Positions 6,771 through 14,020 of a stretch of DNA of 14,071 nucleotides are shown here, one piece after another. Where the stretch lies: positions 1-14,071 of the forward strand of contig DATBFX010000414.1 of assembly GCA_036558305.1 (NCBI GenBank). The letters run 5' to 3'. The first letter of the stretch is position 1. Each line of letters begins with the position of its first letter. The translations under genes and the position numbers were made by a program. The notes below the pieces were generated by a model. The model was not told the DNA's origin and made no database searches. It saw only the letters and a list, made by a program, of their open reading frames with translations. The stretch comes from DATBFX01 sp036558305. Its GTDB lineage: Bacteria; Chloroflexota; Chloroflexia; Thermomicrobiales; UBA6265.

Positions 6771-7646
6771 CTACTTGACGTCGAAGAAGCGGTACATCCC
6801 GTCCATGGCGTGCGGGTAGCCGGTGCCGAAGGGCAGGAAGCAGCCGGCGAGGTAGTGCCCAGGCGGCAGTTGGACATCGAGCCAGCTCGTGTGCCCCTTG
6901 GCGAGGATGCCGATGGCGGCGATCGGTTGGTAGACGAAGTCGGGGGTGCCCGGGGGCGGCGTCGCGTCCTCCGGCAGGGTGAAGAGCAGTTTGAGGTCCT
7001 CCTCCGTGAAGTCGGGCGAAAGCGGGATGACGGCGACCTCGTGGCTGATCGCCCCGGTGTTCTCGATCTTCCAGCGGACCGGTTTGGTCGTAACGGCGGT
7101 ATCCGGAAGGTCGATCGCCATCTCGTGCAGCGTCACGGTCAGATCGGCGGCCGGCTCGGCGGTGGCGGCGAAGGTCCCGCCGATGGTGAGTTGCACGTAC
7201 CCGCGGGAGCTGAACGGGTCGAAGAGGAAGTAACGGCCGGGGGCGAGGTCGACGACGCCGGTGGAGGGTTTGCCGGGTTGCGGCCAATCCGGGAGACCGA
7301 CGAACTCGATGTCGTCCCAGGTGAGCGCATCGGTCTGCCCGTCGGTGCCGTCGGTTCGCTGCAAGGAGTCCAGCCATGCCTGGTACTGCGCGTCGGTCAC
7401 CCGATCGGGGATCTTTCCGAGCCCGGAATGGCTGGCGGTGGAGGTCCCGGCGTTGGTGACCGTGACCGCGTAGCGTCCGGCCTGGAACGGCTGCGGAAAA
7501 TCGAACCCGGTGTCGGTCAGCGTGACCTCAAGTTTCGGGAGACTGGCCGCGGCGTCCGGTGTCGCCTGAGCGGCGAGTGACACGCGGGTACCTGCGAGCG
7601 CTGCAACGAGACCGAGCGAGCCCGTGACGAATGTTCTTCGATTCAT
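6771..7646 (-). CDS. Tat-exported two-domain cupredoxin-like protein (copy 1)
   Basis: A 291-residue protein that starts with a twin-arginine signal ('MNRRTFV', then a hydrophobic stretch to about residue 26, with a possible A-Q-A cleavage site at 26-28), so it should be exported folded. After the signal there are two beta-rich repeats beginning 'LPKLEVTLTDTGFDF' (37-51) and 'ADLTVTLHEMAIDLP' (167-181). The second carries likely type-1 copper ligands: H202 ('SHEVAV'), C269 ('GCFLPF'), H279 and M281 or M284 ('PHAMDGM'). The first repeat has no equivalent Cys-His-Met cluster and may be structural. The C-x-x-P...H-A-x-x-G-M arrangement resembles azurin-type CxFPxH..M with an inserted loop. A role in copper handling or electron transfer outside the membrane is inference. 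The start is supported by AAGGG seven bases upstream. A paralogue lies upstream at 8201-9088, and the sensor kinase gene follows after 97 nt. Confidence 0.82.
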   Translation of the reverse strand: MNRRTFVTGSLGLVAALAGTRVSLAAQATPDAAASLPKLEVTLTDTGFDFPQPFQAGRYAVTVTNAGTSTASHSGLGKIPDRVTDAQYQAWLDSLQRTDGTDGQTDALTWDDIEFVGLPDWPQPGKPSTGVVDLAPGRYFLFDPFSSRGYVQLTIGGTFAATAEPAADLTVTLHEMAIDLPDTAVTTKPVRWKIENTGAISHEVAVIPLSPDFTEEDLKLLFTLPEDATPPPGTPDFVYQPIAAIGILAKGHTSWLDVQLPPGHYLAGCFLPFGTGYPHAMDGMYRFFDVK

Positions 7647-8200
7647 CCTGCATCCCTTCTACGACCAAACGGGGCGACGTCGCCTGCAGGCTATGGCGCG
7701 AACAATCCCGGTCGCTAGGGGCCAGAATCCCGACTCGGCGGGATGAAGCAGCGCGTGCAAACGCGACGTCAGGCGAGTCCGTGCCGAACGGCGTAAGCCG
7801 CGGCGGGAGAAGGCGCGGCCGGTTTGCGGAGGATGGAGAGGACGTGACTGGTGGTCGTGCTGGCGCGAGGTGAACACATCGTGGGCGGGCGAGGTCCCCG
7901 TCGCGAGAAGTTGTCACCCGACGAGGTTGCCCAGGTCAGCGCCTCGGGAGTCGCGACGTCCGGCGGCAGGGCGTGACCAGCCGCCCACGCGCTACGAACT
8001 CCGTCTCGTTCGGAAGCGCTCTTGCGGTCGTAACCACCCGGCCCCAGTCAAGTTGGACGAGCGGACGGAGAGGCTGATCGTTCGCCTCGCGCGGCACAGC
8101 GACGGTTCCCAGGCAACGTTCCCTCTCCAGAGGTGGTCAATTGGATAACCGGACAAGAGCAAGCGGCGGTGCGGCGATCGCCGCACCGCCACGGGATTAG
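7647..8200. other. Gene-free stretch of 554 nt between the two cupredoxin genes
   Basis: No convincing gene is visible. The longest frames here are arginine- and proline-rich, lack ribosome sites, and look like nothing I recognise. The left part must hold the promoter of cupredoxin copy 1. A small stem-loop lies there (ATCCCG 7727-7732, loop of six, CGGGAT 7739-7744), about 80 nt upstream of the ATG. The right end holds the hairpin that follows cupredoxin copy 2 (8165-8190). I could not identify a clear -35/-10 pair. The middle (about 7860-8150) is unexplained and could be a decayed gene. Confidence 0.5.
8165..8190 (-). terminator. 26-bp perfect palindrome after cupredoxin gene 2
   Basis: The sequence is an exact palindrome centred between 8177 and 8178, with half-arm GGCGGTGCGGCGA. 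On the minus strand it begins about 10 nt after the TAG stop codon of the cupredoxin gene. It is followed by a moderately T-rich GCTTGCTCTTG. This fits a GC-rich terminator or 3'-end stabilising hairpin, although a real U tract is missing. A palindromic protein-binding site is the alternative. Confidence 0.6.
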
Positions 8201-9088
8201 CTAGGCGACGGTGAAGGCGACAGCCATCCCCATCAGGGCGTGCGGTGCGCCAGTCTCCTCATCGGGGAAGAAGCAGAGTGCCCCATAGGTCCCAGCCGCC
8301 AGATCGAGCGGGAGGTAGAGAGATGTGCCGACCGAGATCGTCGCGCATCCGCCGGCAAAGGGGGCATTGCCGATATCGACGGCACCGGCCGTGGGCGTCC
8401 CAGTCATCATGGCCGTCATGCTGGCCTGCAACTGCTCTGTCGTTATCCCACTCGGCAAGGCGGTGATGATCATCAGGTGAGGTTGTTTGCCGGTGTTCGT
8501 CACCTTCCAGAGGTGAGATCCGGCCGGAACCGGCTTCTCCAGTCCAAGGAACGTGTACTCCTGCAGCGACACCTCGACGTCGGCAGTCAGGGCTCCAGCG
8601 ACCGGCGACGCGCTCGCCCCAGCCGTGACGGTGAGGGTATCGGCGGCGAACTGGGGCTCGCCACCGCTGAAGATATACCAATCGCCTGCGGTCAGGTTCA
8701 CCACGTCCTGGGTTGTTTTCCCCTTGCCGGCAAACGGTCCGCCCGCGAAGGTCGTCTGAAAGGCCCAGGAAGGCGCCGAAGGGGTCGGCGTCGCGAGGCT
8801 GTTGTTGATGTCGTCAGCCGTCATGCCGGAGGGGATGAGCACGATGTCGGCAGCGTCGTCCTCCTCAGACGAGGAGTTGGTGAACGTGACCAGGGTCCAG
8901 CCGGCGGTGGTCTCCTTTGGGGTGACCGTGAATCCGGCGTCGGTCATCGTGATCTTGATCTCCGGCAAGCCGAGGCCGTCCAGGGATGTCGTTCCCTGGG
9001 CCCAGGCGTTCTGTCGGAGGAACGCCGGCAATCCCAGTCCGAGGACCGTTGCCCCGCCCGTCAATCGCAAGAATTCACGCCGATCCAT
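8201..9088 (-). CDS. Tat-exported two-domain cupredoxin-like protein (copy 2)
   Basis: A 295-residue paralogue of the protein encoded at 6771-7646. It opens with a clear twin-arginine signal ('MDRREFLRL', hydrophobic core, A-W-A cleavage motif at 28-30). Repeat 1 starts at 'LPEIKITMTDAGFTV' (41-55) and repeat 2 at 'ADVEVSLQEYTFLG' (169-182). Repeat 2 carries candidate copper ligands H204 ('QPHLMII'), C272 ('LCFFP'), H283 and M286 or M288 ('PHALMGM'). Repeat 1 has an acidic 'SSSEEDDAAD' where a ligand histidine would sit, so it probably binds no type-1 copper. Repeat 2 resembles an azurin-like site with a longer Cys-His loop. The start is supported by AGAGGAG at 9094-9100. It is likely its own transcription unit, bounded by a palindrome downstream and a 381-nt gap upstream. 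Function as an exported copper or electron carrier is inference. Confidence 0.82.
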   Translation of the reverse strand: MDRREFLRLTGGATVLGLGLPAFLRQNAWAQGTTSLDGLGLPEIKITMTDAGFTVTPKETTAGWTLVTFTNSSSEEDDAADIVLIPSGMTADDINNSLATPTPSAPSWAFQTTFAGGPFAGKGKTTQDVVNLTAGDWYIFSGGEPQFAADTLTVTAGASASPVAGALTADVEVSLQEYTFLGLEKPVPAGSHLWKVTNTGKQPHLMIITALPSGITTEQLQASMTAMMTGTPTAGAVDIGNAPFAGGCATISVGTSLYLPLDLAAGTYGALCFFPDEETGAPHALMGMAVAFTVA

Positions 9089-9469
9089 CGTTGCTCCTCT
9101 CGCGTTTCGCGCTCCGTTTGGAGAACGCCCGTCTGCGTCCCCACCTACCGATCGGACCCGTCTGACGACCGCGGTCGAGAGGCCATCCTACCGGCGCTAA
9201 CCGCGCGGGGCATCCTCAGAGTGCCCGACATCTGCCGGCCTGGATGAGTCAGCGGTCTACGGAATCCGTGCAATCGCAGCGTACCGGCTGGGTTTTCCCG
9301 GCCACCAGAGGCGGCAATCCCACCCGACCGGGGTATCCACGGCGCGCTTAACTCGATCCTAGAGAGCCCAGCCCGCTTCCGCATGGGGAGAAATTCCGTA
9401 TTCGGCGCAGGGGGATATACGTAGATCTTGCGACTGGTCCCCCGATCGGGGCTGCGAGTGCGGTCACGC
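9089..9469. other. Gene-free stretch of 381 nt between the LuxR-type gene and cupredoxin copy 2
   Basis: No gene is visible on either strand. Both flanking genes are on the minus strand, so this stretch should hold the end of the LuxR-type transcript and the promoter of cupredoxin copy 2. Two hairpins can be seen: GGCTGGG (9286-9292), loop TTTT, CCCGGCC (9297-9303); and the 12-bp palindrome CCCCGATCGGGG (9440-9451), which lies about 19 nt after the LuxR-type stop codon. Neither is followed by a T run on the minus strand. I see no trustworthy -35/-10 pair. The part around 9340-9430 is less GC-rich than its surroundings. Confidence 0.5.
9440..9451 (-). terminator. Short palindrome after the LuxR-type regulator gene
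   Basis: CCCCGATCGGGG is a perfect 12-bp palindrome that begins about 19 nt past the stop codon (9470-9472) on the minus strand. No U tract follows, so a terminator role is weakly supported. At this size and GC content it may also be chance. Confidence 0.3.
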
Positions 9470-11899
9470 TCAGGCCAGCCCGCGACTCCGGGCTTCGGCC
9501 GCGGCGGCGCGGCGGGAGGCAACTCCGAGCTTGGCGAGGATCGCCTCGACGTGTTTGGAGACGGTGCGGCGGGCGATGTAGAGCCGCTCGGCGATCTCGC
9601 GATCGGTCAGTCCCTGGGTCAGCAGCCGCAACACGTCCATCTCCCGCGAGGTCAAACCGGTGTCATTGGGTTCAAGTGCACTCGGGACGCGCGTTGCTGC
9701 TGCCAGCACCGCGCGAACGTCGGCCTCGATCGCTTCCGGTTCCGACGCTCGACCGGCCGCCAGGGACTGCTCGTAGGCCGAGGCGCCGAGTGCCGCTTGC
9801 AGCCGAGCAGCGACCCGCTCGTAGGCGTATCGTTCCGGCGGGTCGAAGGTCTCCCCGATCGCGGCCGCCGTCTCGTGGGCTGCCCCAAGGAGCCTTGCCG
9901 CCACCTCGTTCGCACCGCACGCGCTCCCCAACACCGCACAATTTGCCAATACCCCCGACCGGTGGTGCCGGTGGGTGAGACGCGTGCCGAGCGCGATGCA
10001 CTCGCCGAGCGCCGCGGCCGCCCCGTCCAGGTCGCCCTGCTCCGCCGCCAAGATTCCGAGGTATTCCAGGCACCACGCGACGACGACCGAATCGTCACGC
10101 GCGCGGGCCGTTGCCAGTGCACCTTTCCACAATTCCCGCGCCCGGGACGCCTCGCCCCGACCGTAGGCCGCCACCCCGAGGTGATAGGTCGCGATCACCG
10201 CGAGGCCATCGCCCTGCTGCCCGAGCAGGGCAAGAGCAGCGACGAAATGCTCCTCCGCCCCGCCGAAGTCGCCGCGATCCTCCAGCATGATCCCGTGCAC
10301 CACCACGGCAGCTGCTTCGTCGTCGCAGAGACCGAGCCGATGGGCCAATGCTGCCGCCTGTTCCAGTCGTTGGATCGCCGGTTCGTGGTCGCCGAGACTG
10401 GTTGCCAATTCGCCGGCCCAGTAGAGGGCGCGCGCGCACGCGGGTATCTCGCACGCGGGGGCTGCCGCGAGGGCGCGCTCCAGCCAGTTGCGTCCCTCGT
10501 GGTGGTGTCCGGCCAGGAACCAGAAGCCGCCGAGCGACGAGGCCAACCGCAGCAGATCATCGGTTTGACCGGTCTTTTCCAACCACTCCAGTGCCGCCCG
10601 CAGGTTGGCGCGCTCGCCATCAAGGCGCTCGACGACGGCCCGGTCATTGGGTTTCCACAAGACCCCGCCGGCCGCCGCGGCCGAGTCGATGCACCAGGCA
10701 GCGTGTCGATCCCGGACGACCGCCTCTTCACCACTGGCGGCAAGTCGCTCTAACCCAAAGTCGCGGACCGTTTCCAGCATCGCGAACCGGGGTGCCGCGC
10801 CGACGTCGAGTGATCGGATCAGGCTCTGCTCCGCCAACGCCTCTACGCCGGCAAAGACGGAGGGGCTGGGGGCTGGGGGTTGGGGGCTGGGAGAGAACGG
10901 GCTATCCACCCCCCGCCCCCCAGCCCCCAGCCCCTGCGAACTGCCGACCGCCTCCGCCGCTTCGAACGTGAAGCCGCCTTCGAAGACGGAGAGGCGGCGG
11001 AAGAGCGCCTGCTCATCCTCACTCAGCAGGTCGTGGCTCCAGGCGATGGCGTCATGCATTGTCCGCAGCCGGGCAGGAGCATCGCGCGGTCCGCCGGTCA
11101 GCATTGGCAGCCGCCGATCCAGCCGGGCCAGCAACGCCTCGGGCGGCAGCAACTGCGCTTTGACGGCCGCCAGTTCGATCGCCAGTGGCAGTCCGTCCAG
11201 TCGCCGGCAGACCTCGGCGACCGCGGAGGCATTGGACTCGGTCAGCGTAAATTCGGATCGCACCGAACGGACACGCGCGACGAAGAGCGCAACCGCCTCA
11301 GTTGCCGCCAACTCCGACAATGGCACGCGGGCGTCCGGCTCCGGGATCGGCAGTGGCTCGACGACGACCAGTTGCTCGCCCGAGACGCGTAGCGGGACAC
11401 GACTGGTCGCCATCACCGTCAACCCGGGACAGCCGGCGAGGAGTTGCCCCATCAGGGGGGAGGCCGCGACGACCCGTTCGACGTTGTCGAGCAGGAGCAA
11501 CAGCTCCCGCTCCCGTAGCACCTCGAACAAAAGGTCGAGGACGGACCGCTCCCCTGCCACCCGCAGACCGATGGCCTGGGCCAGGGTCGGCGCGACGAGA
11601 TCCGGACTCGCGATCGGGGTCAGGTCAACGAATGCGATGCCGTCGGCGAACCCCGCACCGATCTCCTCGGCCACACGGAGCGCCAGCCTGGTCTTACCGA
11701 CGCCGCCGGGTCCGGTGAGAGTGAGGAGACGAACCCTCTCGTGCCGCAGGAACGCGGTGACGGTTGCGATCTCCCGCTCCCGGCCGACGAAGCTGGTAAG
11801 CGGCACCGGCGGGCGCACCTGGAGGAGCGTGCGCCCAACGAACGGGACCGGGGAGACCGGCTGAATGCGGCTGCGGTTTGCGGGCGTCGGGTCGGCCAT
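9470..11899 (-). CDS. LuxR-family regulator with N-terminal STAND/NB-ARC-type ATPase and TPR region
   Basis: An 809-residue cytoplasmic regulator. The ATPase has a 'FVGREREI' entry (37-44), Walker A 'GPGGVGKT' (63-70), Walker B 'LLLLLDNVE' (133-141), 'ATSRVPLRVSGE' (164-175) and 'GLPLAIELAA' (236-245). A winged-helix-like part ('LSEDEQALFRRLSVFEGGF', 292-310) continues to 'RFAMLETVRDFGLERLAASGE' (371-391). Helical TPR-like repeats fill about 420-720. A LuxR helix-turn-helix ends the protein ('LTSREMDVLRLL' 749-760 to 'SKHVEAILAKLGV' 781-793). Such proteins use nucleotide-driven oligomerisation to switch transcription; the ligand and targets are unknown. The loop at 322-347 is a low-complexity Gly/Pro/Ser insert encoded by an inverted-repeat element (10861-10935). 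The start at 11897-11899 has GGGGAG just upstream. The gene is divergent from nadE. Confidence 0.93.
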   Translation of the reverse strand: MADPTPANRSRIQPVSPVPFVGRTLLQVRPPVPLTSFVGREREIATVTAFLRHERVRLLTLTGPGGVGKTRLALRVAEEIGAGFADGIAFVDLTPIASPDLVAPTLAQAIGLRVAGERSVLDLLFEVLRERELLLLLDNVERVVAASPLMGQLLAGCPGLTVMATSRVPLRVSGEQLVVVEPLPIPEPDARVPLSELAATEAVALFVARVRSVRSEFTLTESNASAVAEVCRRLDGLPLAIELAAVKAQLLPPEALLARLDRRLPMLTGGPRDAPARLRTMHDAIAWSHDLLSEDEQALFRRLSVFEGGFTFEAAEAVGSSQGLGAGGRGVDSPFSPSPQPPAPSPSVFAGVEALAEQSLIRSLDVGAAPRFAMLETVRDFGLERLAASGEEAVVRDRHAAWCIDSAAAAGGVLWKPNDRAVVERLDGERANLRAALEWLEKTGQTDDLLRLASSLGGFWFLAGHHHEGRNWLERALAAAPACEIPACARALYWAGELATSLGDHEPAIQRLEQAAALAHRLGLCDDEAAAVVVHGIMLEDRGDFGGAEEHFVAALALLGQQGDGLAVIATYHLGVAAYGRGEASRARELWKGALATARARDDSVVVAWCLEYLGILAAEQGDLDGAAAALGECIALGTRLTHRHHRSGVLANCAVLGSACGANEVAARLLGAAHETAAAIGETFDPPERYAYERVAARLQAALGASAYEQSLAAGRASEPEAIEADVRAVLAAATRVPSALEPNDTGLTSREMDVLRLLTQGLTDREIAERLYIARRTVSKHVEAILAKLGVASRRAAAAEARSRGLA
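10861..10935. repeat. 75-bp G-rich heptamer inverted-repeat element inside the LuxR-type gene
   Basis: The left arm at 10861-10879 (AGGGGCTGGGGGCTGGGGG) has its exact reverse complement at 10917-10935, with 37 nt between. The left side continues as a tandem of G-rich heptamers: G runs at 10862-10865, 10868-10872, 10875-10879, 10882-10886 and 10889-10891, separated by CT or TT. The element is exactly 25 codons long and keeps the host frame open. It encodes residues 322-347 in a normally variable loop between the winged-helix part and the 'ALAEQSLI' segment. The five G runs with two-base spacers fit a G-quadruplex motif on the plus strand, which is the template strand of the gene. It resembles short heptamer repeats that are scattered in some bacterial genomes. 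That it is a dispersed or mobile element is inference. Confidence 0.8.
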
Positions 11900-12112
11900 G
11901 ATCTCCCCGCGGCGGACGCGGTGGGTCTGGACGCATCATGCGGGGCGGGAAACGGCCCGTCAATACGCCATCGGACCGTTTCGCCAGCGGACGATCCGCG
12001 TCCGCACCCATGCGGTTCTTGTCCCGCCGAAGTGTCTGTGACATCCTCCGTAGCGGCAGGGCGGTCGCCGCCCGCGGCAGGACGACGGGCAACGAAGACG
12101 AGGGCAACGACC
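11900..12112. promoter_or_regulatory. Divergent control region between the LuxR-type gene and nadE
   Basis: This 213-nt gap must serve both promoters. Three dyads are visible: CGCATCATGCG (11932-11942); GAAACGG at 11949-11955 facing CCGTTTC at 11976-11982 with 20 nt between; and the tight hairpin GGGCGG-tcg-CCGCCC at 12059-12073, upstream of the nadE start. Any of the first two could be an operator, for example for self-control by the LuxR-type protein. I see no convincing -35/-10 pair. Dyads of this length arise by chance in GC-rich DNA, so the regulatory reading is tentative. Confidence 0.35.
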
Positions 12113-14020
12113 GTGCGGCTCATCAAGATCGGGCTCGGCAGCGTCAACTCGACGGTCGGTGCGCTCGGGGCGAACACCGATCGCGTGCTCCGGCAGGCGC
12201 GGGAGATGGCCGCCGAGCAGGTCACCGTCGGGCTGTTCCCGGAACAGGTGATCGGGGGCTACCCGCCGGAGGATCTGATCCAGTGGCAGGGGTTCGTCGA
12301 TCGGCAATGGGACCAGTTGGAGCGGGTCGCCCGCGAGACGGCGGAGTTGCCGACCGTCTTCGTGGTCGGCCTCGCGGTCGTCCACCTGGGGTTGCGCTAC
12401 AACTGCGCGGCGGTGGTGGCGGGAGGCCGGATCGTCGGGTTGGTGCCGAAGCAGAAACTGCCGACGTACGGCATCTACTACGAGGGTCGGACGATGTCGC
12501 GCGGCATCCCGCTGCAGGACGAGGAGCACCGGGGGGACCCAGAGGGTACCCCCTTCGGCGATGTCCTCTTCCGGTTCGATTTCGGCACGGTCGCTGCCGA
12601 AGTGTGCGAGGACATCTGGAGTCCGGATGGGCCGATGAAGCGGCGCACCTACGCCGGCGCCGAACTCGTGGCGAACGTCTCGTCGTCCGTCTACCGGATC
12701 GGGATCGTCCAGACGCGGCGGGAGCTGATCGCCACCCGCGCCGCGGACCACCAGTGCACCGTCGCCTACGTCAATCTCGTCGGCGCCAACGACGGCCTGA
12801 TCTTCGACGGCGGCGGCTACGTCAACCAGAATGGCAAGCTGATGCTGGAAGCCAGCCGCTGGCGCGAGGGATACGCGACGGCGGTCGTCGATCTCGACCG
12901 CACCTCCCGCCTGCGGACCGAAAACACGACCTGGCGCGACGATCAGGAGACCTATCTCCGCGCCCACGCGCGACCGCGGACGATCGACGTCCCGGCCGCC
13001 GAGTTTTCGACCGCGGGCGGTCGGGCCACCTTGACCTATCCCGTGCCGGCGCACCGGAGTTTCTTTCTCCCCGGTCCCGCGCCGCAACGCTCGCCGCGCG
13101 AGGAGTTGTGCGAGGAGATCCTCGACGCGTTGTCGCTCGGCATCGGCGATTACTTCGAGAAGATCGGGGCGTTCAAGCAGATCGGCGTCTCCCTCTCCGG
13201 CGGGCGCGATTCGCTGCTGACCCTGCTGATCGCCCACCGCTACGCCTCGCGGGTGCACCCGGACAATCCCGGAACAATCTTGCGGGCGTTTTACCAGCCG
13301 TCGCGCTACTCCTCGGCGGAGACGCGGAAGGGGGCGGAGACGATCTGCGCCGAACTCGGCGTCCCGCTGGAGATCGTTTCGATCGACGAGGCGTTCGAGC
13401 GGGAACGAGCGGTCGTCGCCGAGATGCTCGACGAGGATCAAACCGTCACACCGATCACCGAGCAGAACATCCAGGCGCGCCTGCGTGCGCAGCGGATGTG
13501 GAACTGGTCGAATTCGTCCGGCGGCCTCTTCCTGCAAACCGGCAACATGACCGAGAAAGCGGTCGGCTACACCACCGTCGGCGGCGACTTGATGGGGGCG
13601 CTGGCGGTGCTCGCCAACGTGCCGAAGACGGTCGTGATGTACCTGCTGGACTACCTCTACGAGAAGCACGGGTACGAGGGGATCAAAGCGGTGCTCGCCA
13701 AACCGGCCGGTCCCGAGCTGGCGCCGAACCAATCGGGCGAAGCCGAATTGATGCCCTTCCCGATCCTCGACGCCTGTTTCTACCTCTTCGCCGGCGAGAA
13801 ACTCGTCCCCTGCGAGGTCCAGCAAGCCCTGGCGGTGATGTTCCCCGAGATTCCGGAGGCGACGCTGGCGGGCTACGTCGAGAAGTTCGCCCGCCTCTTC
13901 ATCCAGTCGATCTACAAGTGGGTCCAATCGCCGCTGTCGCTGCACATCGGCAATCTCGACCTGGAACGCGAACGGGCGTTGCAACTGCCGGTGGTTACGA
14001 AAGCGGAGTGGACACGGTGA
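12113..14020 (+). CDS. nadE: Glutamine-dependent NAD(+) synthetase
   Basis: A 635-residue two-domain enzyme that makes NAD+ from nicotinate adenine dinucleotide, ATP and glutamine, the last step of NAD synthesis. The N-terminal nitrilase-type glutaminase has the Glu-Lys-Cys triad: E44 in 'LFPEQVIGGYPPEDL', K113 in 'LVPKQKLPTYG', C165 in 'AAEVCEDIW'. The C-terminal synthetase starts near 327 with 'ELCEEILDAL'. It has the ATP-pyrophosphatase loop 'SLSGGRDS' (360-367) and 'QTGNMTEKAVGYTTVGGDLMG' residues at about 475-495. The loop has Arg where Val or Ile is more usual. I chose GTG 12113 because GAGGG (12100-12104) sits eight bases upstream and the protein then starts at the family position. The frame is open much further upstream, but those residues overlap the divergent gene. 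Its stop overlaps the next gene as GTGA. Confidence 0.95.
   Translation: MRLIKIGLGSVNSTVGALGANTDRVLRQAREMAAEQVTVGLFPEQVIGGYPPEDLIQWQGFVDRQWDQLERVARETAELPTVFVVGLAVVHLGLRYNCAAVVAGGRIVGLVPKQKLPTYGIYYEGRTMSRGIPLQDEEHRGDPEGTPFGDVLFRFDFGTVAAEVCEDIWSPDGPMKRRTYAGAELVANVSSSVYRIGIVQTRRELIATRAADHQCTVAYVNLVGANDGLIFDGGGYVNQNGKLMLEASRWREGYATAVVDLDRTSRLRTENTTWRDDQETYLRAHARPRTIDVPAAEFSTAGGRATLTYPVPAHRSFFLPGPAPQRSPREELCEEILDALSLGIGDYFEKIGAFKQIGVSLSGGRDSLLTLLIAHRYASRVHPDNPGTILRAFYQPSRYSSAETRKGAETICAELGVPLEIVSIDEAFERERAVVAEMLDEDQTVTPITEQNIQARLRAQRMWNWSNSSGGLFLQTGNMTEKAVGYTTVGGDLMGALAVLANVPKTVVMYLLDYLYEKHGYEGIKAVLAKPAGPELAPNQSGEAELMPFPILDACFYLFAGEKLVPCEVQQALAVMFPEIPEATLAGYVEKFARLFIQSIYKWVQSPLSLHIGNLDLERERALQLPVVTKAEWTR

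Noticed and set aside
4799..6778. 659-codon plus-strand open frame opposite the sensor kinase
   Set aside because: Low-complexity acidic and Arg/Gly content mirrors third-position GC of the kinase gene. The kinase motifs on the minus strand are unmistakable.
7870..8148. 92-codon plus-strand frame in the gap between cupredoxin genes
   Set aside because: It has a GTG start, no good ribosome site, Arg/Pro-rich content and no recognisable motif; it could not be supported as a gene.
10861..10935. Reading the G-rich inverted repeat as a transcription terminator
   Set aside because: It lies in the middle of an intact, conserved coding frame, so a terminator role would cut the regulator gene.
11741..12112. 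Upstream extension of the nadE frame
   Set aside because: It overlaps the start of the divergent LuxR-type gene and lacks family similarity; GAGGG before GTG 12113 fits better.
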